DNA of 64,000 bases from positions 1-64,000 of the forward strand of contig NZ_JBGCCU010000026.1 in NCBI RefSeq assembly GCF_041261445.1, in the 5' to 3' direction. Made by a program: the position numbers and the translations under genes. The notes under the pieces were generated by a model. It searched no databases and was not told the DNA's origin. It saw nothing but the letters and a program-made list of their open reading frames with translations. Shown here piece after piece: positions 32,001-47,538 of the stretch (the first letter of the stretch is position 1; every line of letters begins with the position of its first letter). The stretch is from Catenulispora sp. EB89 (lineage in GTDB: Bacteria; Actinomycetota; Actinomycetes; Streptomycetales; Catenulisporaceae).

Positions 32001-34553
32001 GTACATCCGCACACCCGGCAGGAACGGACACGCCACGAACCGCTCGGAGGTGAGACCGGCACGATCCAGGTAGCCGCGGGCCAGGCCGGACCCGGCGACG
32101 TACAACTCCCCCGGCACGTTCGGCGCCACCGGACGCAATGTTTCGTCGAGCACGAACACCCGGGTCCCGTCACGCGGCCCGCCCAACGGCAGCACCTGCG
32201 GTATCTCCGAACCCGGCTCGACCACAAGGGCCGTCGCGCAGAGCGTCACCTCGGTCGGGCCGTAGAGATGCCGCACCTCTATCGCAGGACACGCCGTCCG
32301 CACCCGGGCCACCGCGTCCGACGACACCACGTCGCCGCCGGTCAGCACATGCGACAACCCCGAGAAGCAGCCGGGGTCCTCCTCCGCCAACACCCGCAAC
32401 AGGCCTGCGGTGACGTGCACCGCGTCCAGGTCCGTCTCAGCGACCAACGTCCGCAGCCGCGCCGCGTCCACGTCGCCCGCAGGCGCGACCACCACCGTGC
32501 CGCCGTTCAACAACGGCACCCACAGCTCGAACGACGAGGCGTCGAACCCGAACGGGGCGTGGAACAACACCCGGCCCGAGCCGATCTCGCCCCAACACCC
32601 GTCAAGGCCCAGCGCGGCCACAGCACCCTGCGAAGCCAGCACGCCCTTCGGCGTTCCGGTGGACCCGGAGGTGTACATCACGTACGCGCCGCATTCCGGC
32701 GCGAGACGCCCACGGCGTTCGCCGTCGGTGACCGGACCCGATCCCCCTCGGCCGATCAGGGCGGCCGTCGCGGGATCGTCGAGCACGATGATCCCCGTGG
32801 CTCCCACCGGCACCTTCTCCGCGAGGTCAGCCGACGTCACCACCAACGCCGGGGCCGCGTCATCGAGGATGAAGGCGATCCGCTCAGCGGGATAGCCGGT
32901 GTCCACCGGCACGAACACCGCGCCGGCCTTCGCCGCCGCCAGCAGAGCGACCACCAGATCGAGCGACCGCGTCAGCGCCACCCCGACCCGGTCCTCAACC
33001 CGCACGCCCCGCTCAAGCAGATGCCGCGCCAGCCGATTCGCGCGCGCGTCCAACTCCGCGAAAGTGATCTCAGTACCCTCATACACTGCCGCGACGGCCT
33101 CCGGCGTCCGCGCGACCTGGGCCTGGAAGGCGCCGGCGATCGTGGCCGGCGCAGCGGCCGCACCTCCCACGCCGACTTCGCCGAGCAGCCACTCCCGCTC
33201 CCCCGGCAGGAGCACGTCGACGTCCCGCACCGGCACCGACGCGTCGTCGGCGATCTGCGCGAAGACCCGCACCAGACGCGCCACCAAGCCCTGCGCCGTC
33301 GCGGGGGCGAACGCGTCGGGCCGATACGTCAGGACCAACAGCAGTTCGGCCCCGGGGACGACGGCCAGGCTCAGCGGGTAGTGGCTGACGTTGTGCCCGC
33401 CGAGCATGGACACCGTCACCTCACCCATCCGGCGGGAGCCGTCCGGGTCGTCCGGGTAGTTCTCGAAGATCAGCAGCGTGTCGAACTCGGCGCCCGGACC
33501 GCCGGCCCGCCTGATCTCGGGCAGGCCCACGTACTGATGGGGGATCAGCGCGGCCTGCCGGTCCTGCAGCTCGGCGAGCACGTCGACGACCGGCCGCGCG
33601 GGCGAGAGGCGCACCCGGACCGGAACCGTGGCGATGAACAGGCCGACCATGCGCTCGACGCCGGGCAGCTCGGCGGGACGCCCCGCCGCCGTCGCCCCGA
33701 ACACCACGTCGTCGCGGCCCGAGAGCCGGCCCAGGAGCAGCGCCCAGGCCCCCTGGACCATCGTGTTCACCGTCAGGCCCCGGGCGCGCGCCGCCTCCGT
33801 CAGCGCCGCGGTGAGCTCGCGGCTCACGGCGACGCGGAGTTCCCGCGGTTCGGCCGACGGTCCCGGCTCGCCGCCCGGCCCGGCACCGGACGGTTCCGCG
33901 ACCCCGGTGGCCGTGCGCGAGAAGAGGCTCGGCTCGTCAGCACCGGCCAGTTCCGCCCGCCACGCCGCGCGGGCCGCCTCGGTGTCCTGCTCACCGAGCC
34001 AGGCCACGTAGTCCCGGTACGGCACCACCGGCGGCAGCACCGCGGCGTCGCCGCCGGCCGCGTAGACCGCCGAGACCTCCTTGTGCAGCAAGGGCAGCGA
34101 CCAGCCGTCCATCAGAAGGTGGTGGTTGGTCACCACCAGCCGGTGATCGTCCGGACCGAAACGCAGCAACAGCAAGCGCAACAGCGGAGGAACCGCGAGG
34201 TCGAACCGGCGTTCCCGTTCCTCCGACGCCAGCTGCTCCGCCTTCGCCAGCGCTTCCGTCTCAGGAAGCTGCGACAGGTCGACCTGTCGCCACGGCAGTG
34301 CCACCCGGCCGGCGATGACCTGCACCGGCTCGTCCCGGCCGGCCGGCCGGCGGAAGCACGCGCGCAGGGCCGAATGCCGGGCGACCACCGTTTCCCAGGC
34401 CGTTTTGAGCACCGCCGCGTCGAGCGGGCCCCGCATGGTCAGACGCACCTGGACCACGTAGACGTCCGACGCCTGGTCGTCGAACCGGGAGTGGAACCAC
34501 AACCCCTGCTGCAACGGGGTCAGCGGCCAGACGTCCTCTACTCGCTGAGCCAC
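20058..34553 (-). CDS. NRPS 2: modules 4-7 with C-terminal epimerase
   Basis: A 4,831-residue synthetase, C-A-T-C-A-T-C-A-T-C-A-T-E. Module ends fall near residues 1054, 2144, 3200 and 4264; the epimerase spans ~4290-4780 with HHLAVDG. The first C domain ([24 protein letters not shown]) is of the type that takes a D-residue donor. Pocket residues read DAFHLGLLCK (module 4), DPFHLGLLCK (5), DPFNLGLLCK (6) and DVFFLGIVCK (7). The first matches the known Hpg code DIFHLGLLCK in nine positions; 5 and 6 are close variants; 7 is not assigned. The T domain before E has LGGDSI, typical for carriers that serve epimerases. The GTG at 34553 overlaps the end of NRPS 1 and has GGACGGAG 7 nt upstream; the 53-residue upstream extension of the frame is not domain-like. 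Confidence 0.94.
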   Translation of the reverse strand: MAQRVEDVWPLTPLQQGLWFHSRFDDQASDVYVVQVRLTMRGPLDAAVLKTAWETVVARHSALRACFRRPAGRDEPVQVIAGRVALPWRQVDLSQLPETEALAKAEQLASEERERRFDLAVPPLLRLLLLRFGPDDHRLVVTNHHLLMDGWSLPLLHKEVSAVYAAGGDAAVLPPVVPYRDYVAWLGEQDTEAARAAWRAELAGADEPSLFSRTATGVAEPSGAGPGGEPGPSAEPRELRVAVSRELTAALTEAARARGLTVNTMVQGAWALLLGRLSGRDDVVFGATAAGRPAELPGVERMVGLFIATVPVRVRLSPARPVVDVLAELQDRQAALIPHQYVGLPEIRRAGGPGAEFDTLLIFENYPDDPDGSRRMGEVTVSMLGGHNVSHYPLSLAVVPGAELLLVLTYRPDAFAPATAQGLVARLVRVFAQIADDASVPVRDVDVLLPGEREWLLGEVGVGGAAAAPATIAGAFQAQVARTPEAVAAVYEGTEITFAELDARANRLARHLLERGVRVEDRVGVALTRSLDLVVALLAAAKAGAVFVPVDTGYPAERIAFILDDAAPALVVTSADLAEKVPVGATGIIVLDDPATAALIGRGGSGPVTDGERRGRLAPECGAYVMYTSGSTGTPKGVLASQGAVAALGLDGCWGEIGSGRVLFHAPFGFDASSFELWVPLLNGGTVVVAPAGDVDAARLRTLVAETDLDAVHVTAGLLRVLAEEDPGCFSGLSHVLTGGDVVSSDAVARVRTACPAIEVRHLYGPTEVTLCATALVVEPGSEIPQVLPLGGPRDGTRVFVLDETLRPVAPNVPGELYVAGSGLARGYLDRAGLTSERFVACPFLPGVRMYRTGDVVRWDADGCLVFVGRADDQVKIRGFRVEPGEIEAVLAAQSGVAQAVVVARRDEGSDKRLVAYLVPADDSALDGAAVLKSVADKLPDYMVPAAAVVLDALPLTANGKVDRAALPAPDFAALATGRAPRTAREEILCGLFADLLGVERVGIDDGFFTLGGDSLTATRLVARIRSALGTELPIRAVFQFPTVAGLAGRLDESALTRASVVPAVRPEAVPLSFGQQRMWFMHRLEGPSAVDNIPLVLRLTGGPVDAAVLQAAMADVAGRHEALRTVIADSAQTVAADGVSRQEIWDAGSPAAVPQLVVRQVSEANEADKADEADWSTALTEVTGQGFDLAREVPWRVALLSLSPAEHVLAIVVHHIAADGWSMNVLARDLSTAYAARLRGQGPDWSPLPVQYADFTLWQHELLADRRQDPESLAGRQLAFWKDALAGLPEQLELPVDRPRPAELTHRGSTVHFEIDARLHQELVNVARGCGATMFMVVQAALALLLSRLGGGEDIPLGTPIAGRTDAALDDLVGYFLNTLVLRTDLSGDPSFTELVGRVRETDLAAYAHQDLPFEHLVDVLQPARSLSRHPLFQVAFALQNAVESGFELPGVDAEFEHFDLGISKFDMSVLLQERPDDGGGASGLDGLVAYSLDLFDQHTIEDLTARLTGVLAQIAADAAVRIGDVDVLLPGERERLIAQTGTGNAAVVPVTIAEAFAARAAEQPGAPAIVSGHEDGTLTYAELDAAANRWARYLIARGVRVDDRVAVALTRSADLVVALLAVVKAGGVYVPVDVAYPAERIAYTLEDSAPVAVLTASALVDRLPTGLDGLVQMDDPVVLRAVADLDDKPIADAERAGCLAPESGAYAMYTSGSTGTPKGVLVTQGAVAALALDSCWGGIGSGRVLLHTAFGFDPSTFEVWGTLLAGGTVVVAPPDELDPVRLRELVARAGVTVVHMTTGLLRVWAEEDPGCFAGLSHVLMGGEAALPEAVARIQRACPEVAVWNLYGPTETTLCATTFTLHAGNHHRFSTSVPIGAPRDGVRVFVLDDALRPVAPNVPGELYVAGAGLARGYLKRSGLTSERFVACPFIPGARMYRTGDVVRWDADGRLVFVGRVDDQVKIRGFRVEPGEVEAVLAACPGVAQAVVLARADEPGGDSKRLVGYLVPAGSEAGPALDPAAVHEFVAARLPEHMVPAVLLTLDALPLTVNGKVDRAALPAPEFAAGPIVRAPRTVAEEILCGLFADLLGLERVGIDDGFFTLGGDSLRAMRLVARIRSVLGAELPIRAVFQFPTVAGLAGRLDEAAVPRPRLLPAVRPEALPLSFGQQRMWFVRQLIGSSAVDNLSSVLRLRGALDVAALQAAVTDVAGRHEPLRTVFVEVDGTGRQEILDVGAPGAVPLLTVREVTDAERPEALRALAGQGFDLAREVPWRVGLLRLSPTEHVLAIVMHHIASDGWSVDVLTRDLSAAYAARLHGRAPDWSPLPVQYADFTLWQRDLLGRQDDPESLFGRQAAYWKKALAGVPEELALPTDRPRPAKPSRQGSLIPFKIDPLVHRRLAEIAHGCGATLFMAVQSVVAVWLSRLGAGEDIPLGSPIAGRTDAALDDLVGYFLNTLVLRTDLSGDPTFAELMARVRETDLAAFAHQDLPFEHLVDVLQPARSLSRHPLFQVGFSLQTAPDFAVRFADLDVRVELVELDVAKFDLSVLLWEHSDAEGAAGLDGFVEFSHDLFDRATAQGLATRLVGVFEQVAADTSVRVRDVDALLPGEREWLLAEVGAGGAAVEAATIAGAFEAQVARTPDAVAAVFEGAELSYAELDARANRLARYLIERGVRVEDRVVVALARSLDLVVALLAVAKAGGVYVPVDTGYPAERVGFMMRDAAPVLTVTSSDLVRKLPAGTLSIVVLDDPATAADIAERPHRSGLLASDSGAYVMYTSGSTGTPKGVVVSQGAVVRLALDGCWRGMGSGRVLFHTPFGFDPSTFELWGPLLNGGAVVVAGPGELDAVRLRELVAGSGLDTVNAAAGLLRVLVEADAGCFSGLSHVLTGGDVLPGQTVAQLLAACPDVALWNLYGPTEVTLCATTFTAGPGAWDGAVMPIGGPRDGVRVFVLDDALRPVPPNVSGALYVAGTGLARGYLDRPGLTAERFVACPFEPGTRMYRTGDVVRWSADGRLVFLGRSDDQVKIRGFRVEPGEVEAALSSHPDVAQAVVTARRDGAADQHLIGYVVPSQHTVLDGAAVRTHLAGRLPDYLVPTAVIVLDALPVTANGKVDRSALPAPDFAALTTDRAPRTAREEILAGLFAEVLGLERVGVDDGFFRLGGDSLTAMRLVARIRTVLGTEVPISAVFDTPTVAGLAAWSQDSVTPRTPVAAGPRPEALPLSFGQQRMWFLHRLEGLSPVNNIPFIVRLRGALDVEAFRAAVADVAGRHEALRTVFGEDDGIARQIVLDSEAPGAVPGLTLREVTEAQLPAALTEAAGRGFDLAREVPWRVGLLRLSATEHVLAIVMHHIASDGWSAGVLTRDLSAAYTARGAGQAPDWSPLPVQYADFTLWQRGLLDRRDDPESLFGRQLAYWTEALAGLPEQLALPVDRPRPAEESHQGSLLPFRIDEQVHRGLVEVARSSGATLFMVVQAGLAVWLSRLGAGEDIPLGSPIAGRTDAALDDLVGYFLNTLVLRTDLSGDPTFAELVGRVRETDLAAYANQDLPFEYLVDVLQPVRSLSHHPLFQVSFALQNAPDADLRLPGLDVGIEPLELDVAKFDLSLHLWERFDTEGAAAGLDGLLVYSTDLFDASTVQSLVQRFIRVLEQVVADASVRVSDVDVLSPQERERLVSEIGTGDAPPEPATIAAAFEAQAARTPDAVALVFEGVELSYAEFDARANRLARLLIDRGVRVEDRVVVAAARSLDLVVALLAVAKAGGAYVPVDTTYPAERVEFMMRDAAPMLTITASESVEKLPADTSGVVVLDDPATVALVAMYSGDPLSDGERSGRLLPECSAYMMYTSGSTGTPKGVVITQSSVAGVGRDASWGEVGSGRMLFQTPFGFDVSTFELWGTLLVGGTLVIAPPGAPDAARMRELIAGAGLTAAFVAAGLLRVLAEEDPGCFSGLSHVLSGGDVVPVEALAQIRAAQIREAGPQATFWNIYGPTEVTVCPTTFTVQPHEPFDTVLPVGGPRNGARLFVLDEALRLVAPNVPGELYVAGTGLARGYLERAGLTASRFVACPFEPGARMYRTGDVVRWDARGRLMFVGRVDDQVKIRGFRVEPGEVEVVVSGHPGVAQAVVVARQDGATDKRLVAYVVPSEETVLDGAALRENLAGRLPDYLVPAAVVVLDALPVTANGKVDRAALPVPDFAALATDRAPRTVREEILSELFAGVLGLEQVGIDDGFFHLGGDSIMSLQLVARAQSAGIAITARDVFVHKTVAALAALTDTDATTGGDPQTGMDQVSALSNRSHDPDHGPLPLTPIMRLFQQRGLPIERLHQMMVLWTPAGLTEDVLVLILDTLLNQHGALRMESVDTGGTSWSLHVRPPGAVSAADLLRRIDTAALDERSVSALLRETSEAAAGRLSPEAGIMFQAVWFDAGPDRLGRLVMVGHHLAVDGVSWRILAGDLASAWSAAEAGRPPVLEPVGTSFRGWSVALSEAAHDPVRVAQLPAWLGVLAPPSVSLLHGVPGAAPKGPAGGLRTTLDSEATAALLTSVPAVFGVDMNDALLTTLVLAVLDERRRGQAGARTAAPTGDAVLINLERHGREAEALAGVELSRTVGWFTSVHPIRLDPGRLDWTDIWAGGPGLGAALKRVQAQLAAVPDRGIGYGMLRHLNEETGAVLADLAEPPIGFNYLGRFATTAGGAAARAWTAVAPDGPDDADGPDGPDGPGNTGSSGSGSGGVDDTDLGGDAMLMHPLQIDTVVHDAPDRAWMVAYWAWDTALLPEPAARRLADTWFRLLGVLANSARKAGAAGAPGTPGTAVRLSADPDLVALTQEDIDDLEDEWGA

Positions 34554-37500
34554 TGGACCGCTCCGTCCTGGGGGTCTACGTCCTCGAACATGTCCTCGAT
34601 CTCGTCGATCTGCGCCTGGTCGAGCCGGACCAGCGCCAGGTCCGACGGGGTGTGGCCGCCGGCCCCCGGCCGAGCCGCGCACGCGGCCAGGCCCCGCACC
34701 ATCGCCGCCCATTCCTGGAGCAGTTCCCTGACGTCCGCCTCGTCGAAGAGCTCTGACACCCAGGCCAGCTGGAGGACCAGCTCCGGCCGGCCGTGGTCGG
34801 CGTCCCGGACCACCCCGCCGGTCTCCAGCGCGTGCACGGCCCGCATCTCAGGGGGCGCGTCCCCGCCCATCGCCCGCGGCCCGGCGAGCCGCCAGTCCGG
34901 CGGGGAGCCGTCGCCCGGGGATCCGCCGCCCGCCGTTTCGTCACCCGACGCGCCGGCGAAGCGGCCCAGGTAGTTGAAGCCGATCTGCGCCGTAGGCAGC
35001 TCCGCAAGGACGGCGGCGGCCCCTTCGTCGAGGTAGCGCAGCCGGCCGTAGCTCAGCTCGTCTCCCGGTACCGCACGCAGCTGTTCCTTGACCCGCATGA
35101 CCAGATCTCCGGCCTCCTGCTCGCCGGCGAGTACTCGCGCCGGATCGGCGGGCCCCGGATCGAGGAGCACCGGGTGCATGCTGGTGAACCAGCCCACGGT
35201 CCGCGACAGGTCCATCCCGTCTGAGAACTCCTGCCGGCCGTGGCCCTCCACGTCCACCAGGACAGAGCCGGGCCGCTCGCCGCGCCGGATCCGCCGCCGC
35301 GCCAGGGCCGCCGTGAGCCCGGCGAGCAGCACGTCGTCCACGCCGACGTGGAACGTCGCGGGCACCGTGGTCAGCACGGCGGACGTCACGTCCGGATCCA
35401 CCGTGACGCTGAGCCGGCACAGACCGGCGTGGGTGTCCCGGTCGGCGAGGCGACGCCGCCCGACCGGTGGTTCGCCGGCGGCCGCACGGAGCACGCGGCT
35501 CCAGGCGTCCAGCGCGGTAAGCCGGGCCGGCTCGTCAGGCTGCTCCGCCAAGGCCAGGGCGTACCGGCGGAACGACGTCGGCACCGGGTCCAGAGCCGGC
35601 GTCTCAAAAGACTGGATCGCCTGCCAGACCGTCGCCAGATCCGCGAGCAGAATCCGCCAGGAGACCCCGTCGGTCGCCAGGTGGTGAACGACCAAGAGCA
35701 GTCGGCCGGGGCGGCCCGCTCCCCGGTCGAACCACAGGGCCTGGAGCATGACGCCCGCGCGCGGATCGAGTCGGCCCGACGCCGCCCGGGCGTGACCGTC
35801 GATGAACTCGTCGAGCTCGTCGTCGGCCGGCTCCTGCGCGTCGACGCGGCGCACCCAGGACTCCACAGCCTTCGAGGCAGGCTCAGGCGTGGGGATATCG
35901 AGGCGCGGCAATCCGTCCGCTTCTGCTCCCACCAGGCGCATCCGCAGTGCGCCGTGGTGGGCGACCAGCGCTTGGACGGCCCGGGCGAGCCGGTCAAGGT
36001 CCAGGTCGGCCGGCGCGGTCACGACCATCCACTGGGAGAAGCCTGCGCCGAGGACGCTCGGGCCGCCTCGTTCCCGCAGCGCGTGCATGATCGGAGTGAG
36101 CGGGAGCGGTCCGTGGTCGGGGTCGTGGCGGCGAGCGGGTTGTGCGGCTGTTTCGTCGGCAAGGGCGGCGAGGGCGGCGACGGTCTTGTGGACGAACACG
36201 TCGCGTGCGGTGATCGCGATCCCAGCGCTGTGCGCCCGGGCGACCAGCTGCAGCGACATGATGCTGTCGCCGCCGAGGTGGAAGAACCCGTCGTCGATGC
36301 CGACGTGGTCCAGGCCGAGCACCTCGGCGAACAGCCCGGACAGGATCTCCTCGCGCGCGGTGCGCGGCGCCCGGTCGGTGGCCAGCGCGGCGAAGTCCGG
36401 CGCGGGCAGCGCGGCCCGATCCACCTTGCCGTTCGCCGTCACCGGCAAGGCGTCCAGGACGATCACCGCGGTCGGCACCAAGTAGTCCGGCAGTATTGCG
36501 GCCAGATAGTCGCGCACCGCCGCACCCTCAAACGCAGTGTCCTGATCCGCGACGATGTAGCCGAACAGACGCTTGTCCAGGCCACCATCGTGGCGGGCCA
36601 TGACCACGGCCTGCGCCACGCCGGGATGGCTCGACAGCGCGGCCTCGACCTCGGCCGGCTCCACGCGGAATCCACGGATCTTGACCTGGTCGTCGCTGCG
36701 GCCGAGGAACACCAATCGGCCGTCCGCATCCCAGCGGACCAGGTCCCCGGTCCGGTACATCCGCTCGCCGGCAAGGAACGGACACGCCACGAACCGCTCG
36801 GCGGTCAGCCCTGAACGGTCCAGATAGCCGCGAGCCAGACCGGTGCCGGCGACATACAACTCCCCCGGCACGTTCGGCGCCACCGGACGCAAGGTGTCGT
36901 CGAGCACGAATACCCGAACGCCGTCACGCGGGGCGCCGATCGGCATGACCGCACCGCCCCAAACCCCCGGGCCCGCCGTGAACGTCGTCGCACACAACGT
37001 CACCTCAGTCGGGCCGTAAAGATTCCACAGCGCGACATCAGGACACGCCGCCAGCAACCGTGCGACCGTCTGTCCTGGAAGCACATCACCGCCGGTCAGC
37101 ACATGCGACAACCCCGAGAAGCAGGCGGCGTCGGCTTCCACCAACACCCGCAGCAGCCCGGCCGCCGCGTTCACCACGGTCAACCCCGACCCGCTGATCA
37201 GCTCCCGCAACCGCGGCGCGTCCAGCTCTCCCGCCGGCGCCACCACCACCGCACCGCCGTTCAACAGCGGGCCCCACAGCTCAAAGGTCGACGGGTCGAA
37301 CCCGAACGGCGTATGGAACAACACCCGGCCCGATCCCATCCCGTGCCAACACCCGTCCAACGCCAGGCCCGCCACAGCACCCTGCGACACCACGACGCCC
37401 TTCGGCGTACCTGTGGACCCGGAGGTGTACATGACGTACGCGCCCGCTTCGGGTGCGAGACGCCCGCCACGCTCGCCGTCCGCGATCGGACCCGACGCAC

Positions 37501-40500
37501 CCCGCCCGACCGACGCGGCCGTCGCGGGATCGTCGAGCACGATGATCCCCGCAGTTCCGACAGGCAGCTTCTCCACCAGATCGGACGACGTGACCGTCAG
37601 CGCCGGGGCCGCGTCACGCACCATGAACGCGATCCGCTCAGCGGGATAGCCGGCATCCACCGGCACATACACCCCACCGGCCTTCGCCACCGCCAGCAGC
37701 GCCACCACCAGATCCAACGACCGCGTCAGCGCGACGACCACCCGGTCCTCGACCCGCACACCCCGCTCGATCAGAAGCCGTCCCAGCCGATTCGCCCGGG
37801 CGTCCACCTCGGCATAGGAGAGCTCAACGCCCTCGAACACCGCCGCCACCGCGTCGGGTGTCTTAGCCGCCTGCGCCTCGAAGGCTCCTGCGACAGTCGC
37901 CGCCTCAACCGCCGCGTCTCCCACGCCGACCTCGGCGAACAGCCACTCCCGTTCTCCGGGCAACAGCACATCGACGTCCCGCACCCGCACCGATGTATCG
38001 GCGACGACCTGTTCCAGCACCCTGACGAACCTCGCCGTCAGGCCCCGCACCGTCGAGGCGTCGAACAGGTCGTGGCTGTACTCCAGGAAGCCGTCGAGTC
38101 CGGCGGCGCCCTCCGCACCCGGGCGCTGCCACAGGAAGAACGACAGGTCGAGTTTCGAGATCCCCAGGTCGAAGTGCTCCAGTTCGGCGCGCACACCCGG
38201 CAGATCGATGCCGGCCTTGGCGGCGTTCTGCACTGCGAAACCGACCTGGAACAAGGCGTGGTGGGACAGCGATCGGGCCGGTCGCAGGACGTCCACGAGG
38301 TGTTCGAAGGGCATGTCCTGGTGCTCATACGCGGCCAGGTCGGCGGTACGCACGCGCCGCAGGAGTTGGGCGAAGGTCGGGTCGCCGCTCAGATCGGTGC
38401 GCAGTACCAGGGTGTTGAGGAAGTAGCCGACCATGTCGTCCAGCGCCGGATCGGTACGTCCGGCGACCGGCGTGCCCAGCGCGATGTCGTCCCCCGCGCC
38501 CAGCCCCGACAACAGGATCGTCAACGCGGCCTGCACCACCATGGACAACGTCGCGCCGGACGCCCGAGCGACGTTCGCCAGCCCCTGATGAAGCTGCGCG
38601 TCGACCTCGAAGCGCATCATCGAGCCCTGATGCGTGACCTCGGCGGGCCGCGGCCGGTCCATCGGCAGCCGCACCTGCTCCGGCAACCCGGCCAGAGCGT
38701 CCTTCCAGAACGCCAGCTGACGCCCGGCCAGGCTCTCCGGATCCTGCTCGTGGTCCGCCAACAGTTCCCGCTGCCAGAGCGTGAAGTCGGTGTAGCGCAC
38801 CGGCAGCGGCGACCAGCCCGGCTCGCTCCCCCGAAGTCGTGCGGCGTAGGCGACCGACAGGTCGCGGGCCAGCACGTCGGCCGACCATCCGTCGGTGGCG
38901 ATGTGGTGCATGGCGATCGCCAGCACGTGTTCCGTCGGCGACAGCCGCAGCAACGCCGCGCGCCATGGCACCTCGCCGGCCAGATCGAAGCCCTGACACA
39001 GCACCTCTCGCAGAGCCTCCGGCAGCTCCGGCTCACGCACGGCACGGACCGCCAGGCGAGGGACCGCCCCCGGCGCGTCCAGGTCCAGGACCACCTGACC
39101 GGCGATCCCGGCGTCGTCCGCGATGATCGTGCGCAGCGCTTCGTGGCGACCGGCGACATCGGCCATCGCCGCCTGCAACACCGCGGCGTCCACCGAACCG
39201 CCGGACAACCGCACCACCAACGGAATGTTGTCGACCGCGCTGGGACCCTCCAGCCGGTGCATGAACCACATCCGCTGCTGACCGAACGACAACGGCACCA
39301 CCGCCGACGGCACGACCGGCACGACTGGCACGACTGGCACGACCGGAGGACGCGTCTGCGCGGACTCGTCGAGCCATTCGGCCAGACCTGCCACGGTCGG
39401 GGCCTCGAACACCGCGAAGATCGGGACCTCCGCGCCCAACACGGCCCGAATCCGCGCGACCAGGCGGGTCGCCGACAGCGAGTCGCCGCCCAAGGTGAAG
39501 AACCCGTCATCGATGCCGACCCGTTCCAGGCCGAGCAGGTCGGCGAACAGACCGCACAGGATCTCCTCCCGCGCGGTACGCGGGGCCCGCGCACCAGCCA
39601 GGCTCGCGAAGTCCGGGGCGGGCAGCGCGGCCCGATCCACCTTCCCGTTCACCGTCAACGGCAACGCGTCGAGCACCAGCACGACCGCGGGCACCAGATA
39701 GTCGGGGAGCCTGCCGGCCGCGAACTCGCGCACCGCCGCCGGATCGGCCGACCCGTCTGCCGCCGGAACCACATAAGCCACCAGGCGCTTGTCCGACGCC
39801 TCGTCCCGATGCGCGGCCACCACCGCCTGCGCGACGCCGGGGCACGCCGCCAGCACCGCCTCGATCTCCCCCGGCTCGACCCGGAAGCCACGGATCTTGA
39901 CCTGGTCGTCGACCCGGCCGACGAATATCAACCGGCCGTCGGCGCCCCGCCGCACGACGTCCCCGGTCCGGTACATCCGCTCACCCGGCAGGAACGGACA
40001 CGCCACGAACCGCTCCGACGTGAGACCGGCGCGATCCAGATAGCCGCGCCCGAGACCGCCGCCGGCCACATACAGCTCTCCCGGCACGTTCGGGGCCACC
40101 GGCCGCAGAGCATCATCGAGCACGAACACCCGCGCCCCGTCGCGCGGTCCGCCCAGCGGCAGCACCTGCGGGGTCTCCGACTCCGGCTCCAGCAGCTGAG
40201 TCGTCGCGCACAGCGTCACCTCGGTCGGACCGTACAAATGGCGGACCTCAGCACCCGGACAGACAGCACGCACCCGGGCCACCGCCTCCGACGACACCAC
40301 GTCACCGCCGGTCAGCACATGTGACAACCCCGCGAAGCAGTCCGGATCCTCCTGCGCCAACACCCGCAACAGGCCTGCGGTCACATGCACCGCGTCGAGA
40401 TCGGTATCTGCAACCAGCTGCCGCAGCCGCGCCGCGTCCACGTCACCGGCCGGCGCCACGACCACCGTGCCGCCGTTCAACAACGGCACCCACAACTCGA

Positions 40501-43500
40501 ACGACGAGGCGTCAAAGGCGAACGGCGCGTGGAACAACACCCGACCCGAGCCGATATCGCCCCAGCACCCGTCAAGGCCCAGAGCCACGACAGCACCCTG
40601 CGAAGCCAGCACGCCCTTCGGCGTCCCGGTGGACCCAGAGGTGTACATCACGTACGCGCCGCATTCCGGCGCGAGAACTCCGTGCCGCTCGGTGTCGGAC
40701 ATCCGACGGTCGGGGCGCTCCCCGATGACGACAGCCGTTGCCGGATCATCGAGCACGACGGTTCCCGCCGTTCCCGCCGGGAGCCTCTCCACGAGATCAG
40801 CCGTCGTCATCATCAACACTGGGGCCGCGTCGGCGAGGATGAAGGCGATCCGCTCGGCCGGATAGCCGGTGTCCACCGGCACGAACACCGCACCGGCCTT
40901 CGCCGCCGCCAACAGGGCCACCACCAGATCGAGCGACCGCGACAACGCCACACCCACGCGGTCCTCGACCCGCACACCCCGCTCAAGCAGATACCGCGCC
41001 AACCGATTCGCCCGCGCGTCCAACTCCGCGAAGGTCACCTCAAGACCCTGCGACACCACGGCCACGGCCTCCGGCGTCCGCGCGACCTGGGCCTCGAACG
41101 CCGCCGCTATCGTCGCCGGCTCGGCCGTCCCGGTCGTCGCGTCTCCGGCGCCGACCCCGGTCAGCAGCCAATCCCGCTCCCCCTGCAGCAACACGTCGAC
41201 GTCCCGCACCCGCACCGACGCGTCCAGCGCCACCTGTTCGAGGACCCGCGCCAGACGCGCCACCAAGCCCTGCGCCGTCTCCGGATCGAAGAGGTCTTCG
41301 CTGTAGATGAGGAATCCGGCCAGCCCCGCGGCGTCCTGGGCGGTCGGGTTCTCCCACAGGTCGAACACCAAGTCGAACTGCGCGGTGCTCGCCGCGACGT
41401 GGACGGGCGTCGTGCCGAGCCCGGGCAGCCGCCAGACCGTGCCGTCAAGGCTCTCCTTCACGAGCAGGACCTGGAAGAGCGGGTGATAGGCCAGCGTCCG
41501 GGTCGGATTGAGCTCGTCGACCAGATGCTCGAAGGGCAGATCCTGGTGCGCGAAGCCGGCCAGGTCGGTGTCCCGCACCCGCCGCACCAACTCGGCGAAC
41601 GTCGGGTTGCCGCTGACGTCGGTGCGCAGCACCAAGGTGTTCAGGAAGTGCCCGACCAGGTCGTCCAGCGCCGCGTCGGTGCGACCGGCGACCGGCGAGC
41701 CCACGGGGATGTCCTCGCCGGCGCCGAGCCTGGACAGCATCAGCGCCAGCCCGGCCTGCAACACCATGAACAAGGTCGCATGACACTTGCGCGCCACCTT
41801 CAACAGGCCCTCATGCACATCCGCGTCCACACCCACGCCGACCGAGCCCACGCGCCGGCTGGCCACCCCGGGACGCGACCGGTCCGCCGGCAACACCAAC
41901 TGCTCGGGCAGGCCCGCCAACGCCTCGGACCAGAACGCCAGCTGCCGGCCCCACACGCTCTCGGGGTCCGCACGATCGCCCAGCACTTCCCGCTGCCACA
42001 CCGCGAAATCCGCATACTGCACCGGCAGCGGCGCCCAACCGGGTTCAGTGCCCGCGCACCGCGCCACGTACGCCGACGACACATCGCGCGCCAGGACGTC
42101 CATCGACCACCCGTCGGTCGCGATGTGATGCACCACGATGGCCAGCACGTGGTCCTTCGGCGACAACTGCAACACCGCCGCACGCCACGGAATCATGGAC
42201 GTGATATCAAAAGCCTGACCTACGATCTCGGTCAGGACCGACTCCAGGTCCGCCTCGGTCACGGGACGAACGACCAGCTCAGGGAGCGCGGCCGGAGCCT
42301 CCGGAGCGAGTACGACCTGACGGGCGACCCCGGCGTCGTCCGCGATGAGCGTCCGCAGCGCCTCGTGCCGGCCGGACACGTCGACCAGCGCCGCCTCCAG
42401 GGCGACGAGGTTCAGGTTCCCCTCCAGCCGCACGACCGTGGACATGTTGTGCGACACCTCGGGCCGCTCCAGGCGGTTCCCGAACCACATCCGCCACTGA
42501 CCGAAGGACAACGGCAGCACGTCGGGCCGCGGGCCCGCCGTCACGGCGGGGCGCGACACACCGGACTGATCGAGCCATTCGGCCAGACCGGCGACGGTCG
42601 GGGCTTCGAACACCGCCCAGATCGGCGTCTCCACGCCCAACACGGCCCTGATCCGCGCGACCAGGCGGGTCGCGGTCAGCGAGTCCCCGCCGAGAGTGAA
42701 GAACCCGTCATCGATGCCGACCCGTTCCAGGCCGAGCAGGTCAGCGAACAGGCCGCACAGGATCTCCTCCCGCGCGGTGCGCGGAGCCCGGTCGGTGGCG
42801 AGCGCCGCGAAGTCCGGGGCGGGCAGCGCAGCCCGGTCCACCTTCCCGTTCGCCGTCAATGGCAAGGCGTCGAGGACCACGGCCGCTGCGGGCACCATGT
42901 AGTCCGGCAGCTTGCCGGCCGCGAACTCGAGCACCGCCGCGCCCTCCAGTCGGAGGCCTTCGAAGCCCTCGACGGGGACCAGATAGGCGATCAGACGCTT
43001 GTCGCTCTGGCCATCGGCGCGCGCGACGACGACGGCCTGCCCGACGCCGGGGCAGGTCGCCAGGACCGCCTCGACCTCGCCGGGTTCGACGCGGAAGCCG
43101 CGGATCTTCACCTGGTCGTCGACCCGGCCGACGAACATCAACCGGCCCTCTGAGTCCCACCGCACGACATCGCCGGTCCGATACATCCGCGCACCGGGCA
43201 GGAACGGACACGCCACGAACCGCGACGCCGTCAGTCCCGGACGGTCCGCATACCCGCGCGCCAGACCGGCGCCGGCCGTGTACAGCTCTCCCGGCACGTT
43301 GGGGGCCACCGGACGCAGAGCATCATCGAGCACGAACACCCGCGCCCCGTCGCGTGGTCCGCCCAGCGGTAGCACCTGCGGGGTCTCCGAACCCGGCTCC
43401 AGCAGCTGAGTCGTCGCGCACAGCGTCACCTCGGTCGGGCCGTACAGATGCCGGACCTCAGCCTCCGGGCAGGCTGCCCGCACGCGGGCCACCGCTTCCG

Positions 43501-45835
43501 CGGACACCACGTCGCCGCCGGTCAGCACGTGCGACAGCCCGGAGAAGCTGTCCGGATCCTCCTGCGCCAACACCCGCAACAGGCCTGCGGTCACGTGCAC
43601 CGTGTCCAGGCGTGCCCCGGGTATCAATGTCCGTAGTCGCGCGGCGTCCACGTCACCGGCCGGCGCCACGACCACCGTGCCGCCGTTCAACAACGGCACC
43701 CACAACTCGAACGACGAGGCGTCAAAGGCGAACGGCGCGTGGAACAACACCCGACCCGAGCCGATGTCACCCCAACACCCGTCAAGGCCGAGCGCGGCCA
43801 CAGCACTCTGCGATACGAGGACGCCCTTCGGCCTGCCGGTGGAGCCCGACGTGTACATCACGTACGCGCCGGATTCGGGCCGCACCTGCCCGCCGCGCTC
43901 GCCGTCGGTGACCGGGTCCGACGCGCCCTGCTCCACCAGCGCGGCCGTCGCTGGATCGTCGAGCACGACGATCCCCTCGGTCCCCACCGGCAGCTTCTCC
44001 GCCAGGTCGGACGTCGTGACGGTCAGCGTCGGCGCCGCGTCGCCGAGGATGAAGGCGATCCGCTCGGCGGGATAGCCGGTGTCGACCGGGACGTACACCG
44101 CGCCGGCCTTCGCGACGGCCAGCAGCACCACCACCAGATCGAGCGAGCGCGACAACGCCACCCCGACCCGGTCCTCAACGCGCACACCCTGCCCGGCCAG
44201 GAACCGGGCCAGCCGGTTCGCGCGCGCGTCCAGCTCCGAATAGGCGACCTCCATGCCCTCGCTCAGAAGCGCGACGGCGTCGGGCGTCCGGGCCGCCTGC
44301 GCCTCGAAGGCCGCCGCGATCGTCGTCGGCTCAGCCGCCGCGGCTCCCGTCCCGACTTCGGCGAGCAACCACTTCCGCTCCCCGGGCAACAGCACGTCGA
44401 GGTCTCGTACCCGCAGCGACGGGTCGGCGACCGCCTGTTCCAGGACCCTGACGAACCTCGACACCAGGCTCTGCACCGTCGCCTCGTCGAACAGGTCGCG
44501 GCTGTACCGGAGCTCGCCCTCGATCCCCGCCGCTTCTCCGTCGGCCGTCAGCCGTTCCTGGAGCTTGGTGTAGAGGTCGAAGAGGCCGAACAGGTGGTCG
44601 CCCGCCCCGGATTCGGCGGTGACCGGTTCCGGCGTGTTGCGCAGCCCGGGCAGGTCCCACGCCGACGCCGTGGGCTCCGTCATCAGCAACAGGACTTGGA
44701 ACAGCGGGTGATAGGCCAGCGTCCGGGCCGGACGGAGCTCGTCGACCAGATGCTCGAAGGGCAGGTCCTGGTGCGCGAAGGCCGCGGCGTCGGCGTCCCG
44801 CACCCGCTCCACCAGCTCGGCGAAGCTCGGGTCGCCGCTCACATCGGTGCGCAGCACCAGGGTGTTGCCGAAGTAGCCGACCAGATCGTCCAGGGCCTTG
44901 TCCCGACGGCCCGCGACCCGCGAGCCGACCGGGACGTCCTCGCCGGCTCCCAGTCTGGACAGCGTCAGCGCCAGCCCGGCCTGCAACACCGTGAACAGGG
45001 TCGCATGGCACTTGCGCGCCACCCGCAGCAGGCCTTCGTGAACACCCGCGTCGACAGCCACGCCGACCGAACCCGCGCGGTGGCTGGCCACGCCGGGACG
45101 CGACCGGTCCGCCGGCAACACCAACTGCTCCGGCAAGCCCGCCAGCGTCTCGGACCAGAACCCCATCTGCCGGCCCCACACGCTCTCGGCGTCGCCCCGG
45201 TCTCCCAACACCTCCCGCTGCCACACCGCGAAATCCGCGTACTGCACCGGCAGCGGCGCCCAACCGGGTCCAGCGCCTGCGCACCGCGCCCCATACGCCG
45301 CCGACACATCACGCGCCAACACGTCCATCGACCAGCCGTCGGCCGCGATGTGGTGCACCACGATCGCCAGCACATGCTCCGTCGGCGACAACCGCAACAC
45401 AGTGGCCCGCCACGGAACCACCAACGAGATATCAAAAGCCTGACCTGTGATCTCGGCCAGGGCGCCGCCCAGCTCCGTCTCGCTCACGGCGCGGACCGTC
45501 AGCTCCGGGACGGCCCCCGGCGCGCCGACCTCCAGGATCTGCTGGCGCGGGGTCCCGCCGACCTCGGCGACCACGACGGTGCGCAGCACCTCATGCCGCG
45601 CCGCCACGTCGCCGAGGGCCGCGCGCAGGGCGTCCAGATCCAGCTCGCCGCCTGTCAACCGCACCGCCGAGGACATGGTGTAGGCCTCGTCGTGGCGCTC
45701 CAGGCGGTTCACGAACCACATCCGCTGCTGGCCGAACGACAGCGGCACGGCCTCGGGCCGGGCCTTCGGCAGGATCGTGGGCACCGGAGTCTCCCGGTCC
45801 CGAGTCGAGGCGTCAGGGTTCTCGCGATCAAGCAT
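34538..45835 (-). CDS. NRPS 1: modules 1-3 with C-terminal epimerase
   Basis: A 3,765-residue synthetase, C-A-T-C-A-T-C-A-T-E, the first gene of the operon. Modules end near residues 1090, 2155 and 3225; the epimerase spans ~3230-3690 with HHLATDG and is followed by an acidic tail ([16 protein letters not shown]) that may dock to NRPS 2. Pocket residues read DAFHLGLLCK for modules 1 and 2 and DPFNLGLLCK for module 3, all Hpg-like. Module 1 begins with a complete C domain (HHIAADG) although it should start the chain, so an acyl or aminoacyl donor from elsewhere is possible. C1 and C2 resemble each other more than they resemble the others ([20 protein letters not shown]). A Val-Pro repeat (VVPVVPVVP) lies in the T2-C3 linker. 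The ATG has GTGAGG 7 nt upstream. Confidence 0.95.
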   Translation of the reverse strand: MLDRENPDASTRDRETPVPTILPKARPEAVPLSFGQQRMWFVNRLERHDEAYTMSSAVRLTGGELDLDALRAALGDVAARHEVLRTVVVAEVGGTPRQQILEVGAPGAVPELTVRAVSETELGGALAEITGQAFDISLVVPWRATVLRLSPTEHVLAIVVHHIAADGWSMDVLARDVSAAYGARCAGAGPGWAPLPVQYADFAVWQREVLGDRGDAESVWGRQMGFWSETLAGLPEQLVLPADRSRPGVASHRAGSVGVAVDAGVHEGLLRVARKCHATLFTVLQAGLALTLSRLGAGEDVPVGSRVAGRRDKALDDLVGYFGNTLVLRTDVSGDPSFAELVERVRDADAAAFAHQDLPFEHLVDELRPARTLAYHPLFQVLLLMTEPTASAWDLPGLRNTPEPVTAESGAGDHLFGLFDLYTKLQERLTADGEAAGIEGELRYSRDLFDEATVQSLVSRFVRVLEQAVADPSLRVRDLDVLLPGERKWLLAEVGTGAAAAEPTTIAAAFEAQAARTPDAVALLSEGMEVAYSELDARANRLARFLAGQGVRVEDRVGVALSRSLDLVVVLLAVAKAGAVYVPVDTGYPAERIAFILGDAAPTLTVTTSDLAEKLPVGTEGIVVLDDPATAALVEQGASDPVTDGERGGQVRPESGAYVMYTSGSTGRPKGVLVSQSAVAALGLDGCWGDIGSGRVLFHAPFAFDASSFELWVPLLNGGTVVVAPAGDVDAARLRTLIPGARLDTVHVTAGLLRVLAQEDPDSFSGLSHVLTGGDVVSAEAVARVRAACPEAEVRHLYGPTEVTLCATTQLLEPGSETPQVLPLGGPRDGARVFVLDDALRPVAPNVPGELYTAGAGLARGYADRPGLTASRFVACPFLPGARMYRTGDVVRWDSEGRLMFVGRVDDQVKIRGFRVEPGEVEAVLATCPGVGQAVVVARADGQSDKRLIAYLVPVEGFEGLRLEGAAVLEFAAGKLPDYMVPAAAVVLDALPLTANGKVDRAALPAPDFAALATDRAPRTAREEILCGLFADLLGLERVGIDDGFFTLGGDSLTATRLVARIRAVLGVETPIWAVFEAPTVAGLAEWLDQSGVSRPAVTAGPRPDVLPLSFGQWRMWFGNRLERPEVSHNMSTVVRLEGNLNLVALEAALVDVSGRHEALRTLIADDAGVARQVVLAPEAPAALPELVVRPVTEADLESVLTEIVGQAFDITSMIPWRAAVLQLSPKDHVLAIVVHHIATDGWSMDVLARDVSSAYVARCAGTEPGWAPLPVQYADFAVWQREVLGDRADPESVWGRQLAFWSEALAGLPEQLVLPADRSRPGVASRRVGSVGVGVDADVHEGLLKVARKCHATLFMVLQAGLALMLSRLGAGEDIPVGSPVAGRTDAALDDLVGHFLNTLVLRTDVSGNPTFAELVRRVRDTDLAGFAHQDLPFEHLVDELNPTRTLAYHPLFQVLLVKESLDGTVWRLPGLGTTPVHVAASTAQFDLVFDLWENPTAQDAAGLAGFLIYSEDLFDPETAQGLVARLARVLEQVALDASVRVRDVDVLLQGERDWLLTGVGAGDATTGTAEPATIAAAFEAQVARTPEAVAVVSQGLEVTFAELDARANRLARYLLERGVRVEDRVGVALSRSLDLVVALLAAAKAGAVFVPVDTGYPAERIAFILADAAPVLMMTTADLVERLPAGTAGTVVLDDPATAVVIGERPDRRMSDTERHGVLAPECGAYVMYTSGSTGTPKGVLASQGAVVALGLDGCWGDIGSGRVLFHAPFAFDASSFELWVPLLNGGTVVVAPAGDVDAARLRQLVADTDLDAVHVTAGLLRVLAQEDPDCFAGLSHVLTGGDVVSSEAVARVRAVCPGAEVRHLYGPTEVTLCATTQLLEPESETPQVLPLGGPRDGARVFVLDDALRPVAPNVPGELYVAGGGLGRGYLDRAGLTSERFVACPFLPGERMYRTGDVVRRGADGRLIFVGRVDDQVKIRGFRVEPGEIEAVLAACPGVAQAVVAAHRDEASDKRLVAYVVPAADGSADPAAVREFAAGRLPDYLVPAVVLVLDALPLTVNGKVDRAALPAPDFASLAGARAPRTAREEILCGLFADLLGLERVGIDDGFFTLGGDSLSATRLVARIRAVLGAEVPIFAVFEAPTVAGLAEWLDESAQTRPPVVPVVPVVPVVPSAVVPLSFGQQRMWFMHRLEGPSAVDNIPLVVRLSGGSVDAAVLQAAMADVAGRHEALRTIIADDAGIAGQVVLDLDAPGAVPRLAVRAVREPELPEALREVLCQGFDLAGEVPWRAALLRLSPTEHVLAIAMHHIATDGWSADVLARDLSVAYAARLRGSEPGWSPLPVRYTDFTLWQRELLADHEQDPESLAGRQLAFWKDALAGLPEQVRLPMDRPRPAEVTHQGSMMRFEVDAQLHQGLANVARASGATLSMVVQAALTILLSGLGAGDDIALGTPVAGRTDPALDDMVGYFLNTLVLRTDLSGDPTFAQLLRRVRTADLAAYEHQDMPFEHLVDVLRPARSLSHHALFQVGFAVQNAAKAGIDLPGVRAELEHFDLGISKLDLSFFLWQRPGAEGAAGLDGFLEYSHDLFDASTVRGLTARFVRVLEQVVADTSVRVRDVDVLLPGEREWLFAEVGVGDAAVEAATVAGAFEAQAAKTPDAVAAVFEGVELSYAEVDARANRLGRLLIERGVRVEDRVVVALTRSLDLVVALLAVAKAGGVYVPVDAGYPAERIAFMVRDAAPALTVTSSDLVEKLPVGTAGIIVLDDPATAASVGRGASGPIADGERGGRLAPEAGAYVMYTSGSTGTPKGVVVSQGAVAGLALDGCWHGMGSGRVLFHTPFGFDPSTFELWGPLLNGGAVVVAPAGELDAPRLRELISGSGLTVVNAAAGLLRVLVEADAACFSGLSHVLTGGDVLPGQTVARLLAACPDVALWNLYGPTEVTLCATTFTAGPGVWGGAVMPIGAPRDGVRVFVLDDTLRPVAPNVPGELYVAGTGLARGYLDRSGLTAERFVACPFLAGERMYRTGDLVRWDADGRLVFLGRSDDQVKIRGFRVEPAEVEAALSSHPGVAQAVVMARHDGGLDKRLFGYIVADQDTAFEGAAVRDYLAAILPDYLVPTAVIVLDALPVTANGKVDRAALPAPDFAALATDRAPRTAREEILSGLFAEVLGLDHVGIDDGFFHLGGDSIMSLQLVARAHSAGIAITARDVFVHKTVAALAALADETAAQPARRHDPDHGPLPLTPIMHALRERGGPSVLGAGFSQWMVVTAPADLDLDRLARAVQALVAHHGALRMRLVGAEADGLPRLDIPTPEPASKAVESWVRRVDAQEPADDELDEFIDGHARAASGRLDPRAGVMLQALWFDRGAGRPGRLLLVVHHLATDGVSWRILLADLATVWQAIQSFETPALDPVPTSFRRYALALAEQPDEPARLTALDAWSRVLRAAAGEPPVGRRRLADRDTHAGLCRLSVTVDPDVTSAVLTTVPATFHVGVDDVLLAGLTAALARRRIRRGERPGSVLVDVEGHGRQEFSDGMDLSRTVGWFTSMHPVLLDPGPADPARVLAGEQEAGDLVMRVKEQLRAVPGDELSYGRLRYLDEGAAAVLAELPTAQIGFNYLGRFAGASGDETAGGGSPGDGSPPDWRLAGPRAMGGDAPPEMRAVHALETGGVVRDADHGRPELVLQLAWVSELFDEADVRELLQEWAAMVRGLAACAARPGAGGHTPSDLALVRLDQAQIDEIEDMFEDVDPQDGAVQWLSE

Positions 45836-47392
<1,557 letters not shown>

Positions 47393-47443
47393 CCGGCCGG
47401 CCGGCCACGCGATCGGCACAGATGACCGGAACACACACCGGCT

Positions 47444-47497
47444 CAGACAGACCCCGCACAGACAGATCCCGCACAGACAGATCCCGCACAGACAGAC
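47444..47497. repeat. 15-bp tandem repeat
   Basis: The unit CAGACAGATCCCGCA is present about 3.5 times in direct tandem, between the stop of hmaS and the terminator hairpin. The first copy carries C for T in the middle of the unit. No coding function is apparent. Confidence 0.85.
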
Positions 47498-47530
47498 CGC
47501 GTCGCGCCCGAGCCCGGGCGCGACGCGGTC
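47495..47530. terminator. Bidirectional terminator between hmaS and halogenase
   Basis: A perfect 16-bp stem, GACCGCGTCGCGCCCG pairing with CGGGCGCGACGCGGTC, with the 4-nt loop AGCC. It lies 103 nt after the hmaS stop and 9 nt from the halogenase stop on the other strand. There is no T-tract, as is common in high-GC actinobacteria. Confidence 0.85.
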
Positions 47531-47538
47531 GCCGTTCG

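Noticed and set aside
34538-34712. Start of NRPS 2 at 34712
   Set aside because: The first 53 residues are Gly/Arg/Pro-rich, lack homology and lie wholly inside NRPS 1; the GTG at 34553 has a good ribosome site and begins the domain.
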